Assembly: GCA_910592205.1 (NCBI GenBank)
Contig: CAJVPJ010001334.1
Coordinates: 1 to 10,425 of the forward strand
From: Paraglomus occultum
Taxonomy: Eukaryota > Glomeromycota > Glomeromycetes > Paraglomerales > Paraglomeraceae
Length of the DNA: 10,425 nt
Reading direction: 5' to 3'
Shown here: one piece after another, positions 1 to 7,927 of the stretch
How the letters are laid out: each line of letters starts with the position of its first letter
Position numbering within the stretch: the first letter of the stretch is position 1
Notes under the pieces: model-generated
Seen by the model: only the letters and a program-made list of their open reading frames with translations
What the model was told of the DNA's origin: nothing
The model's database searches: none
Position numbers and translations under genes: made by a program

Positions 1-13
1 GAAATCCTGGTGA

Positions 14-274
14 TACCAACGATTGCCGCAGAAATCTAGAGAGGAATACGTCATCGCCTATAGCAACGTCATCACAAAAGCATTGGGATTGTTTATCTGG
101 AGGTCACAGTTTCATGTGAGGAAAAATAAGGAATGCCTTGAAAACCAAAAATTAATTGATGAATATGTAGCAGGATTTCTGAAACAAGTACAGCAGTTCT
201 TTGATGGACTTTTAGTCAGCATACAGAAGAAAAAGTGGAAACAGGAAACGAACTGTTCTGGAATCTCAGCATAA
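14..274 (+). CDS. unrecognised C-terminal coding fragment
   Basis: A frame is open from just after a TGA at 11-13 to a TAA at 272-274, about 86 codons, with no ATG at its beginning. A CAG at 29-31 could be a splice acceptor, so this may be the last exon of a gene that starts outside the window. The peptide reads like real protein: a helical run with Y, L, F and W residues (IAYSNVITKALGLFIWR), then a charged amphipathic stretch (EYVAGFLKQVQQFFDGLL) and a Lys-rich end. There is no signal peptide, no membrane segment and no motif I recognise. It could equally be a relic of a multicopy gene, like the decayed copy at 867-1800. No function is proposed. Confidence 0.35.
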   Translation, partial: YQRLPQKSREEYVIAYSNVITKALGLFIWRSQFHVRKNKECLENQKLIDEYVAGFLKQVQQFFDGLLVSIQKKKWKQETNCSGISA

Positions 275-689
275 AGGAATGTGATGCGCGTCCCAAAAGA
301 TATTAGTATCACTTTCTTCATATCAACATTGTTAACACTCACATTTCCAAATACAAATATTTGGTTTACACACGTATTAAGCTCTCTCTGTCAGAGACCT
401 CGATTACATTCATCATTATATGCAATACTGTGTGTTGCAAGTGTTGTTTCACACACAGCATGACATGAGAGACAGTTGGAGCTGAACAGACAGACAGAAT
501 CAAAGCCAGAGTCAAGATTAATTCGCAGTGATATATTAATATTAGGAATATATGCATAATTGATAATATCGATTTTCAGGAGAATAATTACAGATATGAT
601 AATATATACGATATAACCAAACGGACACTCCATGCTACCCTGCGCATGGTATTCCAGATATGTCTCCCGAAATCAATATCAGAGATTAT
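275..689. other. intergenic, no gene seen
   Basis: AT-rich sequence between the terminal coding fragment and the first MITE. Short open frames exist on both strands (about 60-80 codons), but they overlap each other, have low-complexity composition and show no motif or convincing splice pair. I see no promoter or RNA gene. Confidence 0.4.
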
Positions 690-867
690 TACAGTCAAAG
701 CTGGCTATAACAAACTTTTGTTATAACGAAGATCTGTTTATAACGAAGATTTTCTCTAAGCCCATTATAAATAGTCATAAAAAGTGACCTTCATTATAAG
801 GAATTTCTGGTTATAAAGAATATTTTCTCTGGTCCCATAGAATTCGTTATAATCAGCTTTGACTGTA
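690..867. mobile_element. MITE 1, pogo/Tigger-like (Tc1/mariner), 174 bp
   Basis: The element spans 692-865 and is flanked by TA on both sides (690-691 and 866-867), the target duplication of Tc1/mariner elements. The ends are inverted: CAGTCAAAGCTG at the left, and the same 12 bases in reverse complement at the right, followed on both arms by a diverged TATAAC(A/G)AA. The inside is built from degenerate copies of TTATAACGAA, and GAAGATTTTCTCT recurs as GAATATTTTCTCT. There is no coding capacity, so it would need a transposase supplied in trans. Ends beginning CAGT with TA duplication are typical of the pogo/Tigger branch; that assignment is from family knowledge. Confidence 0.85.
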
Positions 868-1800
868 TACGCCAAACAACTTCAAATGAAAAATATGTGT
901 TTCAAGTCGGAATTACTCCGTTCATTAAGAATCAATTAAAGAACTTTGAAAAGACATTCGAATTTCTAATGGAAAAAGGGAAAACTTCGATGTTGAAGAC
1001 GTGAAACTGAATACACAATGGAACTCGATATAACGGACTCTCAATATAACGGATATCGCTTAGTACGGATATTTTTCATGGAACAAATTAAACACTAATA
1101 AATTGTGTCTCGATATACCAGATTTTATTAGTAATCTCTCGATAATGCCTATAACGGATGCTAACCAAAAAGTATTATAAGCAGATAAAGAATAAAATTC
1201 ACTTATGGATTAATGAGAGTAAATAACGATTATAAGGCGTTCGTACTTTGAGCTAAACAAATATTAAATGAGGATTACCCAATAAAATTGCAGATTACTT
1301 GATACAACGGAGTACTGCGTAATTTATTATGACATCTGTTATATCGTGAAAAATTCGATATAGCAGATCTCTCGGTATAACAGAGAAAAGGGTCGGAACC
1401 GTAATATCCGTTATATCGAGTTTCACTGTGTATAAATATAAAGGAGGATGTCCACCTGCAAATGCAATAATCTTGGAACCTGGAGATAACCCATGTAATA
1501 ATGAAAACGTTCACATGGCAGCCTTAATGTATTTCAATGATGTGGGGATATCAGGTTATATTGATTTGGCTGTGGATGAAGCCATATTTCACTGACTAGT
1601 AGCGTTACTATTACAATGTGTGGCACACTGATAGCTGCATTTCCAGTTACAGGATATTCAAATTAGCTGCATCACTTGGGTATGCTACTTGGACAAATTA
1701 GCAAAGTAGTTGACTATAAAGCAACATGTCATGTGTTGGAACTAATCTGGGCAGCAGTAGGAATTACCAAGCAATGTAAAAAAGATAATACAGTCCAAAA
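867..1800 (+). pseudogene. decayed multicopy (transposase-like?) gene, interrupted by MITE 2
   Basis: Coding-like segments follow one another in changing frames. Segment 867-1001 is open and contains VGITPFIKNQLKNFEKTFEF. After MITE 2, segment 1437-1592 reads GGCPPANAIILEPGD, then YIDLAVDEAIFH and a TGA at 1593. Between 1594 and 1800 short pieces in different frames read GTLIAAFPVTGY, KLAASLG, YLDKL and then VVDYKATCHVLELIWAAVG. The order and style (DEAIF, YLDKL, VVDYKAT-VLELIWAAVG) remind me of a large uncharacterised family repeated in glomeromycete genomes, perhaps a mobile-element protein; this is memory, not a search. The copy is clearly dead, with several frameshifts, in-frame stops and a transposon insertion. 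The 3' boundary against the minus-strand fragment from 1764 is blurred. Confidence 0.6.
1012..1432. mobile_element. MITE 2, TA-flanked, 417 bp, pogo-like
   Basis: The element spans 1014-1430 with TA on each side (1012-1013 and 1431-1432). The terminal inverted repeats match at 22 of 24 positions; the left arm starts CACAATGGAACTCGATATAA and the right arm, in reverse complement, starts CACAGTGAAACTCGATATAA. Near both ends the core CGATATAAC(G/A)GA is repeated in direct and inverted orientation, including AATATAACGGATAT close to the left end. The interior is AT-rich with no credible coding frame. It sits inside the decayed gene at 867-1800. The ends differ from MITE 1 and MITE 3, so it is a separate family. 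Confidence 0.82.
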
Positions 1801-1961
1801 TATGTCTTGCCAATACTGGGAGTACCAATGATTACATGACCATTGCATGAAGTTGTAGGTGCACCTTGGGTCTCTAGTTTTTCAATCAGTTGCAAGTAAC
1901 ATTTCTGTATCATCAAACTTTTCTTGCTCTGTTTTACAATTGCACTTGGGAATGTAAACAA
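1764..1961 (-). pseudogene. Crinkler (CRN)/RHS-type P-loop NTPase fragment
   Basis: The minus strand encodes a 65-codon piece ending in HVIIGTPSIGKTYFGLYY then LFYIAW and a stop. GTPSIGKT fits a Walker A P-loop (GxPxxGKT). A hydrophobic strand just before it and an aromatic helix after it are how CRN-type and retrotransposon-hot-spot-type NTPases look around the nucleotide site. The Walker B region and the C-terminal effector or nuclease domain are absent: the frame stops about 20 residues after the P-loop and runs into the other pseudogene. Another minus-strand frame upstream (about 1930-2085) is open for about 50 codons and could be a decayed N-terminal part, which is weak. CRN genes are abundant in arbuscular-mycorrhizal fungi. 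The ATG at 1961 is probably not the true start. Another P-loop ATPase family is possible. Confidence 0.55.
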
Positions 1962-2097
1962 AAATCAAACATGTGCATGGACGATATTATGCCAAGTGAA
2001 AACAAGATTCTGAAGAGGTGATTTTTATTTTCAGTGGAGCAGTTTCTGGATCGGCCATAAAGTAGGCATATGTAAAAATCAGAACAACCCTAGGAGA

Positions 2098-2134
2098 TAT
2101 AAATAAGCTGAAAAGGAGAATAAGTCAGTTCAGT
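2098..2134 (+). promoter_or_regulatory. candidate Pol II core promoter (TATA plus TCAGT)
   Basis: TATAAATA lies at 2098-2105. A doubled TCAGT (2125-2129 and 2130-2134) follows, with its first A 29 bases after the start of the TATA box, the usual TATA-to-initiator spacing. The first ATG downstream is at 2179. TATA-like strings are common in AT-rich DNA, so the spacing is the main support. Confidence 0.35.
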
Positions 2135-2178
2135 CGGAGCAAAATAGAATGATAACAAAACAATTGTAAGGAGTCATT

Positions 2179-2534
2179 ATGGAAACTCGTTAGGAGTTGT
2201 TTGATCTCAAAGATCCGTCAAAACATCATCTGTATGTGGTCAATACAATGACGCAAAAGAATAAAAAAGCTTTTTCAATGTTATGAAGTCGGGAGAGAGC
2301 GAATTTGTAAAATATATACAAGCGGGGGCGTTGAAAAATCAAAAGTCAGAAGTACCGTTGGACGACGCAAACGCGAATTGGAGATTACGATCAATGATAA
2401 CCAACAGAAAACAGGCAGTAATGATACTAACAGAAGAAGAAGGACTGACTCCACAGAAAAAACGGTGTGTAATACATGTCAACGGTATAACAGAACACGG
2501 ACATATAGACGAGTGTAAAATTAGTAATCAGTGA
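2179..2534 (+). pseudogene. short unit with two overlapping open frames, unrecognised
   Basis: Three frames carry coding-like peptide in succession. From the ATG at 2179 a frame stops at the fifth codon (TAG 2191-2193), then stays open for about 30 codons (FDLKDPSKHHLYVVNTMTQK). A second frame, without an ATG, is open for 88 codons from 2252 to the TAA at 2516-2518 and is basic, with CNTCQRYNRTRTYRR near its end. A third runs from an ATG at 2283 to the TGA at 2532-2534 (83 aa) and contains SEFVKYIQAGALKNQK and TEEEGLTPQKK. The second and third overlap for over 230 bases. A palindrome, GTGACATTATGTCAC (2531-2545), covers the last stop. It may be a decayed gene or a piece of a mobile element; no family is recognised. 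Confidence 0.3.
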
Positions 2535-2571
2535 CATTATGTCACAGTATGCACTGAATTTATGAAAGAAA

Positions 2572-2614
2572 AATAAAATCTACGATTTCATAAAACACCT
2601 TTTACATAAATAAA
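2572..2614 (+). terminator. possible polyadenylation signals
   Basis: Two AATAAA hexamers (2572-2577 and 2609-2614) lie 40-80 bases after the stop of the short plus-strand unit. In such AT-rich sequence the hexamer is expected by chance fairly often, so this rests on position alone. Confidence 0.25.
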
Positions 2615-2658
2615 CTTGTCTTTGAATCACTCGCATCTTTAATTTGTCGTATTGCCAA

Positions 2659-2931
2659 TTAGCTCTCCCAAAGAATAAACAGCATATCTATCTTCATGTT
2701 AATGTGACCGATTCCCAATGCTGTGTTCTGGCCTCCCTCGTTACAGAGAGCAAATAACTGCTCCTCCAACAAATATTTGCCTGCACGTATTAATGTTTTG
2801 TTTGTAAACGTGGGTTGCCGCGATAGAGAATTGTGATTGGAGTCTAAGATATTGAGCATTCGTTAACATAGAAAGCGCATAATTCAACTTGGTCGTCAAA
2901 CTATTTATACTCACCAGAAACTCGCCGCCAT
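2659..2931 (-). CDS. small minus-strand gene or gene end, function unknown
   Basis: The minus frame ending at a TAA (2661-2659) is coding-like over at least 2843-2659: NSLSRQPTFTNKTLIRAG, then KYLLEEQLFALCNEGGQ and INMKIDMLFILWES. Upstream, ATG GCG GCG at 2931 stands in a strong AAGATGGCGG context. It is followed after 17 bases by a perfect GTGAGT donor (2914) and, 71 bases on, by a CTTAG acceptor (2844) with a GTTAAC branch-like site. That intron has the size of the others in this window. However, joining it in the MAASF frame makes TG|A, a stop. Only the frame reading WRRVS|DSNHN continues into the long peptide, and it has no ATG, being closed by a TGA at 2956-2954. The in-frame ATG at 2859 lies inside the proposed intron. 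The 5' structure is therefore unresolved. No domain is recognised. Confidence 0.45.
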
Positions 2932-3028
2932 CTTGTTCGGTCCGTTTGTTCCGACAATCAACTCATTACTTGTTCATTAAACGATAACAAACCCCAAACT
3001 CTTGCTTATAATTATAGTGCACTACGGA

Positions 3029-3425
3029 CTACAATAAAAGTTCGCGGTAATCCGTCTGTCTACACAGAATGTACAACAATGAAGCCAATATATGATTTTC
3101 TTCTGATGTGATTGACAATTCATCGCCTCTTTGACTTGCGCAAACAAATGTATAGTTTCGCCCGAACATATAAAAAAGATTAATGTTTTTTCCATTCGAC
3201 TCAAGTTCCTCATCCGATAAATCTTTCGGTTTCCTACGCGGTGGGCCGGGACGTTTTGAAATCGACGTAGAATTCCTATTTGGACGTAATCCATAGCAAA
3301 ATTATGTAGTATTTGTATGAATAATGATGCATAATAGCTAAACACATTGCATCTCCTAATGTTGGAGTTGGCATATAATAAAAAGGGGAAAGTTCACACT
3401 TTAGTCGAACATCTTCAGTAGACAT
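3029..3425 (-). CDS. two-exon gene for a 108-aa protein of unknown function
   Basis: Exon 1 runs from ATG (3425) down to 3346, an intron occupies 3345-3276 (70 bases, GTGTTT to AAATAG) and exon 2 runs 3275 to TAG (3029). The intron has the length of others in the window. Removing it joins AT|G and brings two frames into one: MSTEDVRLKCELSPFYYMP continues into NSTSISKRPGPPRRKPKDLS, DEELESNGKN, YMFGRNYTFVCASQRGDEL and YILCRQTDYRELLL. The middle is basic and proline-rich (residues about 34-44), loosely like an AT-hook, then acidic. The C-terminal half alternates hydrophobic and polar residues and looks folded. There is no signal peptide or membrane segment. The donor GTGTTT is unusual, which is the main weakness. 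The unspliced overlapping frame (107 codons with no ATG) looks less protein-like. I do not recognise a family. Confidence 0.5.
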
Positions 3426-3893
3426 GGTGTTTTAGTGACTTGCCGAAACTCCCTGCAAACTCGTCCGGAAAAAAACTCCGTGGACGAACTGTTTGTAAAA
3501 GCTTACGTAGAAAAGGTCAAAGAACGAACTTGAACTGGTATTCAGAAATGTTGACTCGTTTTAAACTGCTACAAAGACCTCTCAAAATGACAAGAATTTG
3601 ATTATGTGAATTCCGATCTGCAGTTGATGTGACATTTCACATGACCGCTAGAGCCAAAGCGTACTTCTAACTGCGCCAAACAGTCAAATAAGTGTGGTCG
3701 ATGTGTGTGGTCGATGTGATCACAGAAACAAAGAAATTTCATAAAAATACAGTATGTGCTAGTTATCTAAACTATGGCTTCTATTATTATAATATCGAAT
3801 GATAGTACGGACATACGACAATCCGTATTCGCAAGCAAACCAATTATTGATTACTGGTGAACAAGCACCCCCAAGATTATCTAGGCTAACCGC
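3426..3893. other. no clear gene; weak coding traces and a short tandem repeat
   Basis: This is the 5' flank of the minus-strand gene that starts at 3425. On the plus strand one frame is open for nearly 60 codons (about 3424-3597), reading GKKLRGRTVCKSLRRKGQ and LNWYSEMLTRFKLLQ, but it has no ATG near its start. A second frame reads NSVDELFVKAYVEKVKERT over the same bases. Either could be a decayed exon. GTGTGGTCGAT is repeated at 3692-3702 and 3705-3715. Nothing else is recognisable. Confidence 0.3.
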
Positions 3894-4208
3894 ATGACAT
3901 ACTCCCCACCCACAATTCATTACGTAAGTATGCAAATAAAAGTTTTTATTTTACTTTGCAAGCTACCCCTTAACGTTGTTGTGGATTATACTTTACGTAA
4001 TATTTTTGCGATGAGAGTTGGCAACCCTATCGCCCTCGCTATGTTAAGGGTGGGTGCTTATTCCCGGTACGGGTGGTATACGGTAAACCACTCAACACCA
4101 AGACTACCAGCCTATACTTTCTTTCAAGTGTATGACACAACGTTGAGAATAGTTCAAAAAGCAGACATCAATCAGTTACACAAAATATCGCTATATTGCT
4201 GCCGCTAA
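3894..4208 (+). CDS. weak small ORF, 104 codons
   Basis: An ATG at 3894 opens 104 codons. The second half, from a possible start at 4011 (MRVGNPIALAMLRVGAYSR), is richer in GC than its surroundings and has acceptable composition. The first half contains an AT-rich stretch with a good donor-like GTAAGTATG at 3924 and an AAG 37 bases later, too short for an intron here. No motif, signal peptide or neighbour supports it. It may be a chance frame; included because nothing else occupies the stretch. Confidence 0.15.
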   Translation: MTYSPPTIHYVSMQIKVFILLCKLPLNVVVDYTLRNIFAMRVGNPIALAMLRVGAYSRYGWYTVNHSTPRLPAYTFFQVYDTTLRIVQKADINQLHKISLYCCR

Positions 4209-4539
4209 TCCAAATCTTCGGGATGCTGATCAATCAGCTACATGTAGTTAATAACATGTACTTATCATCTATACATTCCATCACAAGCAGTGTTGACGTT
4301 AAATAGTTCGACAGGCTAACATCAACGACGACGCTTATCCTTTCAGATAAAAATCATTAGTCACTCAACACTAGCCGTCAGATCGATCGTAAACTTCGTA
4401 CCGCAGTAATCTGCTTGGCGCAAGTATGTCGCACCATGAGTCATCAGCAAATTTTTAGCCAATAAGGAAGAAGCAACAAGAATCGTCGTCGGAAGATACG
4501 TTGATTGACCGTAGTAGTAATAGTTGATCACTCTGCACA
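4209..4539. other. 5' flank of the RING/TPR gene, no gene seen
   Basis: No frame here has coding character. It is presumably the promoter and 5' untranslated region of the gene starting at 4540. I see no TATA box in a convincing place. The start ATG sits in CACAATGGCG, a reasonable eukaryotic start context. Confidence 0.4.
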
Positions 4540-7500
4540 ATGGCGTACAAGGTATAGGGAAGCAAACATGGGCTATATATAATATTCGCCTATTTATTAA
4601 TGTTAATTATTACACTTTGTAGAAAACTGAAAGTTTTACAACTGATTCGACGAGTTCTACAACCGGCTATGTATCAGATGATTTTCCCGCAATAAGTGCT
4701 CCGAGCGGTTCTTCAACGAGCAACACTGTAGATCAAGACAGTTGTCCTAACGTCATGCTTCAACTCATGGAACGAGGCCTTACATCAGCGGATGAGCAAA
4801 TAGAGGAATTATTAACAGGCTTGAAATATTCTCAGAATATTTATACGCTCAAATACATCCTCGAACATAAAGGAGATTTTGTGTCAATGGATATGTTGGA
4901 CACAGCTGTGAAGAGTCTATGTTCTCAAGAGTTTGATGAAGCGTTTTCGGAAGAAACAACTATTAAATTGGAATGGCAACTACGAATAATTGTAACTATC
5001 CTGGAGCTGATGTGTCAAAAGGACTGTCAATTTACACGGTCTTTTGTTGATTGTATTAGACAAGCCACTTCCAAGTACAAGGATGTGCATTCAAAGATTG
5101 TGCGGCATGGAGCAGAAACTTGGAAGCCTAAAGATGAATCAGCCAAAGCTACCAAAAGCTTTAATAATTACGATAACAAATACCTTCTCAAACTTATCAA
5201 GAATACATTAGACTTTGTTTGTGATTACAGAAACCAGTATCAGACAAATGTTGATCAAGCAATTACAGCATTAAAAGGCTCACTTGTTGCAGTTCCTGGA
5301 TTAGCTAGAGCTGATATTACTGAAGTTGAAGTTTCTTTTTGTAATTTTGATATAGAGAGATCCTGGAAGTTTTTCAAAGAAGCAGTTCATGTTGAAGCAT
5401 TAGGCAAACCATGGTATGTGACCTGGAGACAGCTGATAATGTTACAAGACAGTCTTGACAAATGGCATGAGCAAGAGTCTGCTATTTCAGTGAGCTTTAA
5501 AGAAAGAGTGCTTCTTGAATATCTTTGGTATCATATCAGTTTATGCTATGCAGAAGATGCTGCAGTAAATCAGGATGTGAGTGATGAGCTCTGGTTTGGC
5601 ATCTTGGATATTATCCAGAAACTTGTGCAGAAAACAATGTCTACAACCACACAAGCTATTTGTTATTACATGGCATTAGACTCATTGAATAATGCTATCA
5701 CTGAAACTATTCAATTCAAATCCATTGAAATATTATTAAGCCTTGAAGCCAAGAATGATGAAATATTTGTTACAACAGCTGATGATATTGCTGGCTTTGG
5801 CTGTGATGAGAAATATATACCAAGAATGGTTAGCATGTATTGTTACCTGAAAGAGAAATTAGAAGTTGAATCAAAAATGATTTTACAATACTCAACAGAT
5901 CAAACAATGACAAATGATCAAGATGTGAAGCAACAAGGCAAAGGGAAAGGAAAAGGAAAAAATGTTGAGAAAAATCCGATTGACTATATTGCAGAAGATC
6001 TAACATGTGCTATTATTTGTGAAACAGTTGGTGATTTCTATCAGCTTAATTGCCAACATCTTCTTAGCTCAAAGGCTTTCTTGTCATTAAACACCCTAGA
6101 GTGCCCTTATTGCAGACATGAAATTAAAAAGGATAAAGTATACTATTTGCCACAACAAACCATATTCAATAATGTTCAACATTACATTACAGATACTGAT
6201 GATCAGGATGTTTACACTGCGCATATTGCAAGCAATGCAAATGGCAAACTATTTGATGGATATAATGATATTAAAAAACAAAAAAGAAAGAATAAAAGAA
6301 GGCCTGATTTTGAAGCTACTTGGAATTCAATCTGGAGATCATTAACAGTACCAAATCTGGACAAATTATTTCAAAAAGCTAAAACGGCATATGAGAAGAA
6401 GAAGTTGGAAAAGGCCATAAACATCTATACCCAAATATTACGAGCTGATCCCACCAATTATGTTGCATTGTGTAATAGAGCCAAAATCAAGTTGGATATG
6501 AAAAATTTTGTGAAAGCCTTGTTTGATATTGGGTCTGCAATTGAAGCAAACAAGGTTTATAATGATGCTTGGTTTTTAAGCTTGATGACACATGTGGGTT
6601 TGGAGAATAAGAAAGATGTTGAACAAACTATTGGGCATATTAGACACCTATCTTTGCAAAAAAAGGCATTTGATATGATTTATGAATTGGTAAACAAGCC
6701 TGAATTCTTTGATGTGGAATGGTTCAAGATTCTCGTGGATAGTTACTCTCTTGGTGCAATGGAGAAGCTAGATAATATTGATCACTGGAAATCACTGTGT
6801 GATCATCAGCATAGAGCAGATCATTACATCAGATGGTACAACACTGCAGTAACTTGGCATTATGAATATAACAATGCTCGGTATAATTATCAACGTGTAA
6901 ACGCATTTTTTGAAAAAATTTATTACATGCATAAAAGTATGTGGTATGCTTGACTGGCATTAAATTTTACAAGTTTTATATTAAATTTTAACATTTATAT
7001 TGTCATTAGCTTATCTGAAAGCACATTTTGTGCATGAAAGCCATATTGAAGATAATAGTGAATGCTGCGAGTAAGTAATTATAAGAACCGTTGTTTGTAA
7101 TTGTGCCTATTCTAACATTAACTATTTAATATTAATAGCCATGAAGGGTATTTGTACATTGATGGATCTAATAGTGTAAGCATTTGTTGTCAATATGCCT
7201 AATGTTTTGTATTATGATGTGAACGTTGACTAAAATGTATGTATTATGTATCAGGTAACAATACCCATATTCCAAGTACCACCAAATAAATACAGACTTG
7301 GCTTTTTGTTGAGGAATTACCGGACGTTGACAACCATTACGATTATAGTAAGTATTAGATAAGTACTGTTTGTTACAGTCTTAGTTGTATGATAATATAA
7401 CTATTTGAATTGTAGATAAAAACATCAACTGAAGAGATACACTATAATACATACATTGAACGTAATTACTACGACGATACCGAGTACGTTATGCCATGTA

Positions 7501-7777
7501 CGATTGATGTTTGGTCTGAAGATGATATTATTATAAAGTTTGCTATCAGCAAGGTACGATTTATTTGTTCGTCATATTAGTATATCATGTATTCGATTAT
7601 TCTAAGATAACTCTATTTTAGTCTGACGTACGTCTTTATTGGGTTTGTCTATATTCGGAAGAAAAGTTCGAGGGTATGGAACGTAACTTGAAAATGGAAA
7701 CGTTTCCAAATGGCGTAAAAATGATTGATTATAACCAGTATCGTTATCCTGATAACACACATGCCATATATTGTTAA
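4540..7777 (+). CDS. RING-like/TPR protein, seven exons, 936 aa
   Basis: Exons: 4540-4551, 4623-6936, 7010-7070, 7139-7175, 7255-7347, 7416-7553, 7622-7777. The introns are 71, 73, 68, 79, 68 and 68 bases, all GT-AG with TAG or CAG acceptors; the frame is kept through every junction, including two split codons, to TAA at 7775-7777. Order: MAYK, a Ser/Thr-rich lead (5-48), a long helical region (about 50-430), a GKGKGKGK linker (about 443-451), a RING-like finger (466-501), a basic KKQKRKNKRR patch (555-564, possible nuclear signal), two to three TPR units (about 583-684), then a novel C-terminal domain (776-936) rich in Y, D and I. The finger has C466-x3-C470, C481-x-H483 and CPYC at 498-501, but no third Cys/Cys pair. 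Likely a cytosolic or nuclear ubiquitin- or SUMO-ligase-like or scaffold protein; activity is unproven. Layout recalls a glomeromycete-expanded family, from memory only. Confidence 0.85.
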
Positions 7778-7927
7778 CGCGCGAGTGTTGTTAAACAAGC
7801 GCATGCTCTATTATACTTATACTGTATATTTTATCAACCTATGAAATAATATTAAATATGTTTAAGTTATTATAAAGACAAATTTGAATTATGGTCGATA
7901 CTATTCATGTGTGACCTAACCATAAAC
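7778..7927 (+). other. 3' flank of the RING/TPR gene
   Basis: AT-rich sequence after the stop codon with no coding character. AATAAT followed by ATTAAAT at about 7845-7857 is the only polyadenylation-like string in a sensible position, about 70-80 bases after the stop. Confidence 0.3.

Noticed and set aside
366-633. Minus-strand frames of 63 and 80 codons overlapping each other
   Set aside because: Low-complexity Ile/Leu/Cys-rich translations of AT-rich intergenic DNA, with no motif, no splice support and no neighbour.
1275-1514. Minus-strand 79-codon frame
   Set aside because: It straddles the right end of MITE 2 and runs antisense to the decayed gene; an accident of the inverted repeat.
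3692-3715. GTGTGGTCGAT repeated twice, considered as a CRISPR-like or satellite repeat
   Set aside because: Only two 11-base copies with a 13-base period; far too little for an array.
6118-6345. Plus-strand 75-codon frame inside the RING/TPR gene
   Set aside because: Shadow of the large coding exon, Lys/Ile-biased, with no independent signal.
4755-6953. Single-exon 732-aa model for the RING/TPR protein starting at ATG 4755
   Set aside because: The frame is open upstream to a clean splice acceptor at 4622 with an ATG exon at 4540, and the stop at 6951-6953 lies inside a GT-AG intron that joins in-frame exons.
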